A DNA stretch of 64,000 nucleotides from Rhizohabitans arisaemae (GTDB lineage Bacteria > Actinomycetota > Actinomycetes > Streptosporangiales > Streptosporangiaceae). The position numbers were made by a program, and so were the translations under genes. Below are positions 35,419-41,828 of this stretch, in pieces; within the stretch, counting starts at the first letter, position 1, and each line of letters opens with the position of its first letter. The DNA lies in contig NZ_BLRH01000029.1 in NCBI RefSeq assembly GCF_025996515.1, forward strand, positions 310,001-374,000, in the 5' to 3' direction. The notes under the pieces are model-generated. The model was not told the origin of the DNA and did no database searches. It saw nothing but the letters and a program-made list of their open reading frames with translations.

Positions 35419-35895
35419 ATGGCAAGTGCCAGGTGCGGCGGTCTGCCGTGGTCTCCCTCGGATCAGGCACGCGATCTTGATGTCTGGCATCAATACGAGG
35501 TGCCACTGGTAGGCACCTTCATGTGGGGGAAGCAGACCGTTCTTTTCACCGTCGTCGGCGATGCCAACGGGCATGTCTCCATATGGGCCTATATCGACCT
35601 TGCCGAAGAGCAGGCGACAGAGCTCCGAGATCTTGAGTTTGAGAGTGAGGACGAGCTTCGACGCTTTGTCGCGACTGCGTTCTCTGGGCGGAAAGCACTG
35701 CTGGCTCTTGCTCGCGATCTATGTGTTGGTGAATGGTCGCCTGTCACGGTCGAGCAGGATCTGACCCATAGCGCGATCACATTCGTGCAAGATGTCGTCA
35801 AGTCTCGCGACGATCACATTGATCCCGCGACAAGGCTCCGGGCCGATCTGGCCGCCGCCGATGTGGTCATCTCACACGAGTTTGCCCAAGCCTGA
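35419..35895 (+). CDS. Hypothetical protein, 158 aa
   Basis: An open frame of 158 codons; the start could lie later, since the first 20 residues look non-conserved. The body (YEVPLVGTFMWGKQTVLFTV, then HVSIWAYIDLAEEQATELRD) reads as a compact alpha/beta protein. Codon GC bias is weaker than in the neighbours, which may mean recent transfer. Family not recognised; single-gene immunity-type proteins look similar, but nothing here proves it. Confidence 0.55.
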   Translation: MASARCGGLPWSPSDQARDLDVWHQYEVPLVGTFMWGKQTVLFTVVGDANGHVSIWAYIDLAEEQATELRDLEFESEDELRRFVATAFSGRKALLALARDLCVGEWSPVTVEQDLTHSAITFVQDVVKSRDDHIDPATRLRADLAAADVVISHEFAQA

Positions 35896-36087
35896 TCGTC
35901 CAAGCGGAGCGAGGGCGCTGGCCCGGTGGTTCAGGAACAGCGGGCCGGACAAGGCGACATCGTCCGGGGTGGGTGCATCAGCGGAGTACCAGTTCGATGC
36001 ACATATCGTCGCATTTCCCTCGGAGACGACCGCGCTCACCTGACATGCACCGTGGCGAGGTCGTCCCCGGTCACCGGCGTGGCCGCG

Positions 36088-36486
36088 TCATGCCTTGGCC
36101 GCGGTCACCATCACCGGGTGGCCGTCCGGGTCGCCGACGTAGGCGATGCGTTCACCCCAGGGCGTGTCGGCGGGTTCGACGAGCACCGGGTGACCGAGAC
36201 CGCGCAGGAATTCGACCGAGGCGTCGACATCGTCGCAGTAGACGCACAGTTCGAAGAAGCGCCCGGCGATCGGCCGCTGCGGCATGCCGTGGATTCCGCT
36301 GCCACCCTTCGGGACCACGCCGAGGCCCAGCTGTGAGCCGTCGTCCAGCTTGAGCGCGACAAAGGTCGGCTCTCCGCCGTCTTCGAACCGAAACGTCTCC
36401 TGGAAGCCGAGGCCGTCCGCATAGAAGGCGATGGAACGCTGAAGGTCGTCGCAGGCGAGCATGGGAAACGCTGAACGGAATCTCAT
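36088..36486 (-). CDS. VOC-superfamily (glyoxalase/bleomycin-resistance-like) protein
   Basis: 132 residues with two beta-alpha-beta-beta-beta units: FPMLACDDLQRSIAFYADGL and later VYCDDVDASVEFLRGLGHPV, ending IAYVGDPDGHPVMV with the usual metal-region Asp/Glu/His pattern. Typical length for the family. Function could be resistance or metabolism. It lies 89 nt downstream of the SARP gene on the same strand. Confidence 0.85.
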   Translation of the reverse strand: MRFRSAFPMLACDDLQRSIAFYADGLGFQETFRFEDGGEPTFVALKLDDGSQLGLGVVPKGGSGIHGMPQRPIAGRFFELCVYCDDVDASVEFLRGLGHPVLVEPADTPWGERIAYVGDPDGHPVMVTAAKA

Positions 36487-36575
36487 GAAGCGACACTAGG
36501 GTCGGGATCCGACAATTCCCGGCTGCCCTAGGTCGTGGGAGCACTCGAAGCACCGGTCGGTCGCCCAAGTGCGTA

Positions 36576-38648
36576 CTACGGGGAATGAGGTCGTGGTAAG
36601 GGCACAGAAGGTGTTTTGCTCTCCGGTTCCGCCGGGGCACTGTTCCGCCAGGGGAGTGTGGAGTTCCAGGTGCGGCAGTTCGGCGTCGCCTTCGATCCGT
36701 GGGTCCAAGTTGGGACGCTGTCGGTGTGCGGTGGGGGGAGCGCGGCGGTGATGTGGCACGGGGACCAGGTGTCGGCGTCGTCCATGAGCAGCATCCAGCC
36801 GCCGAACGCCCGGGCGAGAGCGGACAGCTGGGTGCGCACATCGTCCTCCAACTCCGCTTGGTGCCGGGCGAAGATGCGAATCAACTCCGGCATGCGGTAA
36901 CGGGGCTGCTCGCAGGAGGCCGGGCAGATCTCATCGATGAGGTGCGCGTTCACCAGGGAGAACAACCACTCCCGGCACACATGGTCCGGCATGCCGGTCA
37001 GCGCGGAGGCGGTCTGGTAGGGGAAGTGCGGGACGTCCAGCAGCCCGAGCAGGCGGAACAGCCGTCGCTGGGGCTCGTGGAGGTCGGCGTACGACCTGAC
37101 CATGGTGGCCCGTACGTCGAGGTCGCCTACCTTCAGCTGGGTGAGGCGCGAACTCTCGTCGCGGAGCTCTTCGGCGAACGCGGCGAGCCGCCGTTCCGGG
37201 CGGGCAGTCACCCGTACCCCGGCGACCCGGATGGCGAGCGGTAATCTGCCGCAAAGCTCGACGATCTCCTTGGCCGGGCCGGGCTCTCTCGTGACCCGCC
37301 CGGAGGAAACGATCTTGGTGAAGAGGTCGACGGCCGAATCCGGGTCCAGAACGTCGAGGTCGACGAACCGAGCGGCCTCCAGCCCGAGGAGTCGCCGGCG
37401 GCTGGTCACCACCACCGCGCACTCGCTTGAGCCCGGCAGCAACGCCCGTACCTGCTTCTCGGTCTTGGCGTTGTCGACGAGCACCAGGACCTGACGGTTC
37501 GCCAGCAGGCTTCGGTAGAGCTGCACCCGCTCGGCGAGAGACTCGGGGATCGAGGTCGCGGCGACGCCCAGAGCACGGAGGAACTGCCCGAGCACAAGCC
37601 CGGACGAGGCCCCGGTGGTGAGGTCGGCGTAGAGCTGCCCGTCCGGATAGCGCTCGCCGAGCCGGTGGCCCAGATGAACGGCGAGTGTGGTCTTGCCGAC
37701 GCCGGCGAGCCCGGAGACGGCGACCGTGGTGAGCGCTTCTCGGTCGTGCGTGGCCAGTATTTCGGTCAGTCGGTCGATTTCCTCTCGGCGTCCGGTGAAG
37801 TCCGCAGGGGAGGCCGGCATCTGAGCCGGGGTGAACCCATCCGACAGCGAGCGCCGGAGGTACGTCAGATGGGGTGAGGCGGTCGTTCGAGGGTCGGGAC
37901 GGCGTTCGGAGATGAGGATCTCCTGATGGAGCCGACGCAGTTCCGGGCCGGGGTCGACGCCGAGGTCCTCCCGCAGTCTGCGCTGGTGACGGGCGTAGAA
38001 CTTGAGCGCCTCGGAGTCTCTTCCGGCCTGGAGAAGGGCGCGCATCAGCAGGGCCGCGAACCCTTCACGGAACGGATGTTCGGCCACGAGACCGACAAGC
38101 TCGGTGATGTGCTGGTCGGGCTGCCCTCCGTCGAGATCGTCCTCGATCCGCCACTGGAGCGCCGCCAGCCTGCGTTCGTTGAGCGCGTCCGTGTAGGTGC
38201 ATATCGAGGGTGTCACGGGCACATCCGCCATCACCGGGCCACGCCACAGTGAGAGCGCCTTTTTCAAAAGAACTGAAGCCCGAGTAGAATTCCTGTTGTC
38301 GCGAAGAATCAATCCTTCATCACATAGGTCTTCGAAATTTGAGGCGTCGACCGCGTCACGGTCCACATTCAATTGGTAGCCGCCGGCACGGTACTGGATG
38401 ACGTGGGAAGCTTCGCCGCGGATTATCCGTCTTAACGCGAGTACGTGGCCTCGGATAAGAGTTCTGCAGGTCGAAGGCGGATTGTCACCCCAGAGATCGT
38501 ATACCAGGTAATCGACTGAGACATTCTGTCGGGCTTTGACGATCAAGGCGGCGAGTACGGAGCGCGCCCTTCCGCCACTAGGTGAGACCCAGCGGTCGCC
38601 GTCCCACACCTCTAAAGGCCCTAAACATCGAAACTTTGTAGACATCAT
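36576..38648 (-). CDS. SARP-family transcriptional activator with NB-ARC domain
   Basis: 690 residues. N-terminal winged-helix (about 5-95, FRCLGPLEVWDGDRWVSPSG with GGRARSVLAALI), bacterial transcriptional activator domain (about 100-250, ALSLWRGPVMADVP, RLHQEIL), then an NB-ARC/STAND ATPase (about 290-600) with P-loop GLAGVGKTTLAVHLG and VLVLVDNAK as Walker B. This is the AfsR/DnrI type. The C-terminal repeats of AfsR-like proteins are missing, and the last 70 residues look non-native (Pro/Ser/Thr-rich). It is divergent from the cysteine-rich peptide array, whose promoters carry matching 11-bp repeats, so it is the probable activator of that array. Confidence 0.9.
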   Translation of the reverse strand: MMSTKFRCLGPLEVWDGDRWVSPSGGRARSVLAALIVKARQNVSVDYLVYDLWGDNPPSTCRTLIRGHVLALRRIIRGEASHVIQYRAGGYQLNVDRDAVDASNFEDLCDEGLILRDNRNSTRASVLLKKALSLWRGPVMADVPVTPSICTYTDALNERRLAALQWRIEDDLDGGQPDQHITELVGLVAEHPFREGFAALLMRALLQAGRDSEALKFYARHQRRLREDLGVDPGPELRRLHQEILISERRPDPRTTASPHLTYLRRSLSDGFTPAQMPASPADFTGRREEIDRLTEILATHDREALTTVAVSGLAGVGKTTLAVHLGHRLGERYPDGQLYADLTTGASSGLVLGQFLRALGVAATSIPESLAERVQLYRSLLANRQVLVLVDNAKTEKQVRALLPGSSECAVVVTSRRRLLGLEAARFVDLDVLDPDSAVDLFTKIVSSGRVTREPGPAKEIVELCGRLPLAIRVAGVRVTARPERRLAAFAEELRDESSRLTQLKVGDLDVRATMVRSYADLHEPQRRLFRLLGLLDVPHFPYQTASALTGMPDHVCREWLFSLVNAHLIDEICPASCEQPRYRMPELIRIFARHQAELEDDVRTQLSALARAFGGWMLLMDDADTWSPCHITAALPPPHTDSVPTWTHGSKATPNCRTWNSTLPWRNSAPAEPESKTPSVPLPRPHSP

Positions 38649-38681
38649 CCGAGGCCCCCTGATCTCAGCGGAGATTCTACT

Positions 38682-38726
38682 TTTTACGCCATTTCTACGC
38701 TACTTCTACAACAGAAAATCAACAAT
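38682..38726 (+). promoter_or_regulatory. SARP-type operator/promoter between activator and peptide array
   Basis: Three 7-mers at 11-bp spacing on the plus strand (TTTTACG at 38682, TTCTACG at 38693, TTCTACA at 38704), then 8 nt and an AACAAT -10-like box (38721-38726). Same layout as before the peptide genes. On the minus strand the same segment reads TATAAT, a possible -10 for the SARP gene itself, so binding here could also mean autoregulation. Confidence 0.65.
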
Positions 38727-38799
38727 TATATTGGTTGCTATACGGCCAATTATCACCCTATCGGATAGCCGAAAACGGCTACTCGGTGTAGTGGTTGGG

Positions 38800-38876
38800 T
38801 AGCCGATTGGCTATCAGGTCTGCCTGTGCCCAAGAAGAACACGGATACCGTGGTCCGCAACTCCGTCCGCTGAGGG
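38800..38876 (+). pseudogene. Possible decayed eighth peptide unit
   Basis: Downstream of the SARP operator at 38682, a hairpin (TAGCC gatt GGCTA) is followed by a frame reading GLPVPKKNTD, close to the GLLVPKKDAD leader end of peptide 6. No start codon or ribosome site precedes it and it stops 10 codons later without a Cys-rich core. Best read as a remnant with an internal deletion; chance resemblance is not excluded. Confidence 0.35.
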
Positions 38877-39004
38877 GCGCAGCACCTCAAACCGCGTGGC
38901 CTCCTGGGGAAGTCCTTTGAGTATCGGACGGAGGGTCTATGCCGTTCCGGCGGTCTCAAACCTCGCGGTCGTCGGGACGACGCCCCTTCGGTCCCCAACG
39001 AACT

Positions 39005-39058
39005 CCCTACGGCCGTACCCAACAATCCGGTGACATGACCGGATAGCGGGATCCGGTC
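39005..39058 (+). promoter_or_regulatory. SARP promoter and leader hairpin of peptide 1
   Basis: A CCCTACG box (39005-39011), 8 nt, then -10 CAACAAT (39020-39026), identical in spacing to peptide 7. The upstream box is degenerate. An 8-bp perfect stem GACCGGAT/ATCCGGTC (39037-39058) lies just before the GGGAGG ribosome site. Confidence 0.65.
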
Positions 39059-39077
39059 CTTACGAGGGAGGACAACG

Positions 39078-39254
39078 ATGAAGTCGATCAGCACACTCAG
39101 CGACCGGATTCTGGGGCTCTTCGCCCCCAAGGGTGAGGCCCAGGCGTCGCAGCCGCACTGCATGTACAGAAGCTGTGGTGCCATGCGCCGTGCCTGGTGC
39201 TGCCGCTACCCCGACAGCAGCACCTACATCTGCCTGCCCTGCCAGCCCTACTAA
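39078..39254 (+). CDS. Cysteine-rich precursor peptide 1
   Basis: 58 residues, GGGAGG 7 nt before ATG. Leader STLSDRILGLFAPKGEAQA, then a core with Cys at 28, 33, 41, 42, 52 and 55 (C-x4-C-x7-CC-x9-C-x2-C). The core is basic and aromatic: CMYRSCG, RRAWCCRYPDSSTY, ICLPC. The AQA at the end of the leader is a signal-peptidase-like A-x-A site. Spacing of the cysteines is identical to peptides 2 and 3. First of six tandem copies. Confidence 0.88.
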   Translation: MKSISTLSDRILGLFAPKGEAQASQPHCMYRSCGAMRRAWCCRYPDSSTYICLPCQPY

Positions 39255-39267
39255 ATCCAAGTTCGGT

Positions 39268-39295
39268 CCCGCTCGCGGGGCCGGCCCGGAGCGGG
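39268..39295 (+). terminator. Weak hairpin after peptide 1
   Basis: CCCGCTC/GAGCGGG stem with a GC-rich loop that can itself pair. It may partly end transcription. Confidence 0.4.
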
Positions 39296-39336
39296 GCATG
39301 AGCAATCCCAGGCGGGTCACCACAGAACCCTCGCGG

Positions 39337-39389
39337 TTCTATGGATCTGCCCGTCCATCTGAACAGTGGCCGGCCACGGGATCCGGCCA
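39337..39389 (+). promoter_or_regulatory. SARP-type promoter and leader hairpin of peptide 2
   Basis: TTCTATG box (39337-39343), 8 nt, weak -10 region (39352-39358). A degenerate box lies 11 nt upstream. The leader hairpin is TGGCCGG/CCGGCCA (39367-39389), 7 bp. The weakest promoter of the set by sequence. Confidence 0.5.
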
Positions 39390-39405
39390 TAGGAAGGGAG
39401 ACACG

Positions 39406-39576
39406 ATGGTGAAGACACTCGGTACGTTGGGTGACCGACTCCTCGGGCTGTTCGCCCCCAAGGGCGATGCCCAGGCATGGACCTGCTGGTGGAGCCCGTG
39501 TGGGAACACAGGCATCCAGCGCTGCTGTCGGTACCCCGACAGCAGCACCCTCTTCTGCGACCCCTGCAGAAGCTAG
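39406..39576 (+). CDS. Cysteine-rich precursor peptide 2
   Basis: 56 residues. Leader MVKTLGTLGDRLLGLFAPKG then DAQA; core Cys at 27, 32, 40, 41, 51, 54 (C-x4-C-x7-CC-x9-C-x2-C). The core opens WTCWWSPCGN and carries CCRYPDSSTLFC, nearly the same as peptide 1, so these two are recent duplicates in the second half. GGAAGGGAG ribosome site 5-6 nt before ATG. Confidence 0.9.
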   Translation: MVKTLGTLGDRLLGLFAPKGDAQAWTCWWSPCGNTGIQRCCRYPDSSTLFCDPCRS

Positions 39577-39606
39577 CAAGCGTCGCGCAGGCGAAGCCCG
39601 TGATGT

Positions 39607-39634
39607 CCGCCGACCGTCTGATCCCGGTCGGCGG
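39607..39634 (+). terminator. Terminator after peptide 2
   Basis: CCGCCGACC/GGTCGGCGG 9-bp stem, 10-nt loop, 30 nt past the stop. Confidence 0.65.
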
Positions 39635-39662
39635 GCACCCCGGGGTCGAGTCACAACAGGTT

Positions 39663-39728
39663 TTCTACGGCATTTCTACGGTGCTGTTGGACAGTTAATG
39701 CCATGACTGGATATCAGGATTCGGTCAT
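39663..39728 (+). promoter_or_regulatory. SARP promoter and leader hairpin of peptide 3
   Basis: Two perfect TTCTACG boxes exactly 11 bp apart (39663 and 39674), 8 nt, then a GACAGT -10-like box. The leader hairpin is ATGACTG/CGGTCAT (39703-39728). Confidence 0.75.
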
Positions 39729-39741
39729 GAATGGAGGAGCC

Positions 39742-39918
39742 ATGTTGCAGAATCTGGGTTCCCTGAGCGATCGCCTTCTAGGCCTGCTCGTACCAAAGAA
39801 GGCTGCCGACGCCGCCGACTGCTGGTACGTACGATGTGGCGCTCGGCACTCCAGGCAGTGCTGCTACTACCACGACACCGGCCACACCATCTGCGGCCCC
39901 TGCATCTACCGCCCGTAG
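39742..39918 (+). CDS. Cysteine-rich precursor peptide 3
   Basis: 58 residues from the ATG behind GGAGG; the frame is open 13 codons upstream, but those codons lie in the leader hairpin. Leader LGSLSDRLLGLLVPKK, then AADAA. Core Cys at 27, 32, 40, 41, 51, 54 with CWYVRCGARHSRQCCYY and ICGPCIYRP. Very close to peptide 4 (shared CGARHSR segment and YRP end). Confidence 0.9.
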   Translation: MLQNLGSLSDRLLGLLVPKKAADAADCWYVRCGARHSRQCCYYHDTGHTICGPCIYRP

Positions 39919-39958
39919 TCGGCTTTCCCCTTACAAGCCGTCCGGCGATGAAGTCCCT

Positions 39959-39995
39959 GGTCCCGCCGACCGGTCGTGTCCGGGTCGGCGGGACC
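39959..39995 (+). terminator. Terminator after peptide 3
   Basis: 13-bp perfect stem GGTCCCGCCGACC/GGTCGGCGGGACC with 11-nt loop. Confidence 0.75.
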
Positions 39996-40008
39996 CTCAA
40001 GATCGATT

Positions 40009-40086
40009 CGCTACAGATTTTCTACAGATCCCCTACGGTGCCGTAGAAAAATCCCGCTCAACGGCCAAGTATCAGGAAATTTGGCC
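40009..40086 (+). promoter_or_regulatory. SARP promoter and leader hairpin of peptide 4
   Basis: Three boxes at 11-bp period (CGCTACA 40009, TTCTACA 40020, CCCTACG 40031), 8 nt, then a GAAAAAT box (40046-40052). The leader hairpin is GGCCAA/TTGGCC (40063-40086). Confidence 0.75.
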
Positions 40087-40102
40087 ATGGGATGGAGGAG
40101 CC

Positions 40103-40273
40103 ATGTCAAGGACTCTGGGTTCCCTGAGCGACCGCCTTCTGGGCCTGGTCGCTCCCAAGGGGAGTGCGAACGCCGGCGACTGCCGGTACGAACGATGTGG
40201 CGCCCGGCACTCCAGGCGGTGCTGCTACTACCCTGACCGAGTCACCTGCGGTCCCTGCGAGTATCGTCCGTAG
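40103..40273 (+). CDS. Cysteine-rich precursor peptide 4
   Basis: 56 residues. GGAGG 5 nt before ATG. Leader TLGSLSDRLLGLVAPKGSANA (split in text at the A-x-A end), core Cys at 27, 32, 40, 41, 49, 52: C-x4-C-x7-CC-x7-C-x2-C, two residues shorter than peptide 3 between CC and the last pair. Basic core: CRYERCG, ARHSRRCCYYPD, CGPCEYRP. Confidence 0.9.
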   Translation: MSRTLGSLSDRLLGLVAPKGSANAGDCRYERCGARHSRRCCYYPDRVTCGPCEYRP

Positions 40274-40286
40274 CCTGCGATTTCAC

Positions 40287-40306
40287 GGGCCGTTTCACGT
40301 CGGCCC
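40287..40306 (+). terminator. Short hairpin after peptide 4
   Basis: GGGCCG/CGGCCC 6-bp stem, 8-nt loop, 13 nt past the stop; weak. Confidence 0.4.
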
Positions 40307-40322
40307 TTCCCTCCGCGACCTT

Positions 40323-40385
40323 TCCTACAGAATTTCTACAGCATTCCTTGACGATTAGTCCGGGTGGCCGCAATAGGAATGGTCA
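40323..40385 (+). promoter_or_regulatory. SARP promoter and leader hairpin of peptide 5
   Basis: TCCTACA (40323) and TTCTACA (40334), 11 bp apart, 8 nt, then a GACGAT box (40350-40355). A short hairpin TGGCC/GGTCA with one G-U pair (40365-40385) precedes the ribosome site. Confidence 0.68.
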
Positions 40386-40401
40386 GTGGAATGGAGGAAC
40401 G

Positions 40402-40593
40402 ATGCTGAAAGGTATCGGTTCGCTCGCCGACCGGCTGCTGAGCCTGGTCGCGCCCAAGGGACACGGGGAAGCCTCCCCACGGCACTGCTGGACCGAGGAG
40501 TGCTGGTGGAGGCCGGGCACGTGGCGACAGTGCTGCTATCTTCCCGATCTTACGCGGGTTGACTGCTGGCCCTGTTCGACGTACCGCCCATAG
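40402..40593 (+). CDS. Cysteine-rich precursor peptide 5
   Basis: 63 residues, the longest of the set. GGAGG 6 nt before ATG. Leader GIGSLADRLLSLVAPKG, then HGEA. Core Cys at 29, 34, 44, 45, 55, 58 (C-x4-C-x9-CC-x9-C-x2-C). The core is rich in Trp (CWTEECWWRPGTW, then CWPC) and ends YRP like peptides 3 and 4. Confidence 0.88.
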   Translation: MLKGIGSLADRLLSLVAPKGHGEASPRHCWTEECWWRPGTWRQCCYLPDLTRVDCWPCSTYRP

Positions 40594-40604
40594 CCTGACG
40601 CCGG

Positions 40605-40633
40605 GCCCGTCGGCCGGTTTCCGGTCGACGGGC
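40605..40633 (+). terminator. Terminator after peptide 5
   Basis: Imperfect 13-bp stem (GCCCGTCGGCCGG arm) with a 3-nt loop, 11 nt past the stop. Confidence 0.6.
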
Positions 40634-40811
40634 ATCAGTCGCCGTCGCCAGCGGATCTCGGAATCCCGCCGGTGCCTAAGCCCCTGGCACGCGTGGGGGC
40701 CGGAGCACGGTTCTGGAGGCATCGCATGGCCGTGATCCGCTCACCGCATGACACCTGCAGATGTGAGTCCCCAGGTTTGTGGATAGCCGGTCTAGACCAG
40801 CTGTCCATTTT
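40634..40811 (+). other. Spacer between peptides 5 and 6
   Basis: Together with the promoter of peptide 6 this makes a 311-nt gap. A 41-codon frame (ATG 40726, TGGAGG before it) exists, but it reads through the peptide 6 operator and has no leader or six-Cys core, so it is not called. Confidence 0.4.
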
Positions 40812-40890
40812 CGCAACAGATTCCCTACAGGACTTCTACCCAGGTGTTTGAAACTCCTGCTCAGTAGCCGGGCATCCGCGTCTGGCTACT
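40812..40890 (+). promoter_or_regulatory. SARP promoter and leader hairpin of peptide 6
   Basis: Boxes CGCAACA (40812, degenerate), CCCTACA (40823), TTCTACC (40834) at 11-bp period, 8 nt, then a GAAACT box. The leader hairpin is AGTAGCC/GGCTACT (40863-40890), 7 bp. Confidence 0.72.
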
Positions 40891-40904
40891 GGAAAGGAAA
40901 GACA

Positions 40905-41072
40905 ATGGTGAAGCGTCTCGGTCTGCTCGGTGACCAGCTGCTTGAACTGCTCGTGCCCAAGAAGGATGCCGACGCGATGAGCTGCTGGTGGGAGCCCTGC
41001 GGAAGCAGCAGCATCAGGCAGCGGTACTGCTGCAGCCGACACACCGGCGTCTACTGCAACCCCTGCAGCTAA
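40905..41072 (+). CDS. Cysteine-rich precursor peptide 6
   Basis: 55 residues. GGAAAGGAA ribosome site. Leader VKRLGLLGDQLLELLVPKK then DADA. Core Cys at 27, 32, 42, 43, 51, 54 (C-x4-C-x9-CC-x7-C-x2-C): CWWEPCGSSS, YCCSRHTGVYC, then NPC. Ends with Ser right after the last Cys. The middle loop is longer and less basic than in peptides 3 and 4. Confidence 0.9.
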   Translation: MVKRLGLLGDQLLELLVPKKDADAMSCWWEPCGSSSIRQRYCCSRHTGVYCNPCS

Positions 41073-41092
41073 CGGCGGAGAGCGATTGGGCG

Positions 41093-41121
41093 CCCGCCGG
41101 ACGGAATCTCCGTCCGGCGGG
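41093..41121 (+). terminator. Terminator after peptide 6
   Basis: Perfect 13-bp stem CCCGCCGGACGGA/TCCGTCCGGCGGG with 3-nt loop; separates peptide 6 from the processing operon. Confidence 0.8.
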
Positions 41122-41294
41122 ACGTCTCCCGCACGGTATCGAGTCAATCGTGGGTTCGCGGCGGAGTCCGTGCCTCCGCCCCTGCGATCGGCATCTGTTC
41201 GTACGGACTCGGCCGGGTCTGACGGCCGAACCCCAAGTTCCACGCCAGTCGGCGCTGAACCGCCACTGGACTTCACCTGAGAGGATCGACGACG

Positions 41295-41828
41295 GTGCCC
41301 TATCTGACCGCAGCCGTGATCGTGTTGACCGTGCTCCTCGGGCTGAACCTCTTGCTGACGTTCGGGGTGGTTCGTCGGCTCCGCGAGCACACCAAGCAGC
41401 TTGCGGAGCTCGCGAGTTCCACCCGTGGCGGCCTGCCCAAGGCCGGATCGACGATCGAGCAGTTCGTCGCGGAGACGGTGGACAACCGGCCGATCTCCCG
41501 CGACATGCTCGCCGACGGCTCGATCGCCGCGTTCTTCTCGCCCAGCTGTGAGCCGTGCAAGACGACGCTGCCGGAGTTCGTGACGTATGCCACGACGTTC
41601 CCGGGCGGCAGGGACCGGCTGCTGGCGGTGATCGTCGGGAACGAGGACTCGGCCGACATGGTGGCCGCGCTCTCCCCGGTGGCCCGGGTGGTGCTGGACG
41701 ACAAGGACGAGGTGGCCAAGGCCTTCGGCGTGCAGGCTTTCCCGACCCTCTGCCTGCTCGGCCCCGACCACACGATCGACGCCGCGGCGCACGACCTTTC
41801 GGTGCTGCCGACTCCCGTCAAGGCATGA
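41295..41828 (+). CDS. Membrane-anchored thioredoxin-like (MauD/TlpA type) protein
   Basis: 177 residues from GTG with GAGAGGA upstream. An N-terminal membrane helix (about 4-26) and short linker lead to a thioredoxin fold: FFSPSCEPCKTTLPEF with the CEPC active site at about 86-89, and cis-Pro loop VQAFPTLCLLG. Of the MauD/TlpA group, which pairs with MauE-like membrane proteins to make disulfides outside the membrane. First gene of a four-gene coupled operon (ATGA overlap to the ABC exporter) beside the six-Cys peptides. It probably oxidises or shuffles their disulfides. Confidence 0.87.
   Translation: MPYLTAAVIVLTVLLGLNLLLTFGVVRRLREHTKQLAELASSTRGGLPKAGSTIEQFVAETVDNRPISRDMLADGSIAAFFSPSCEPCKTTLPEFVTYATTFPGGRDRLLAVIVGNEDSADMVAALSPVARVVLDDKDEVAKAFGVQAFPTLCLLGPDHTIDAAAHDLSVLPTPVKA

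Noticed and set aside
40726-40851. A 41-codon frame with a TGGAGG site between peptides 5 and 6
   Set aside because: It lacks the leader and the six-Cys core and overlaps the SARP operator of peptide 6.
39078-41072. Lanthipeptide, lasso or thiopeptide precursors
   Set aside because: No lanthionine synthetase, lasso cyclase or YcaO gene is in the window, and the cores have few conserved Ser/Thr; disulfides fit the neighbouring redox genes better.
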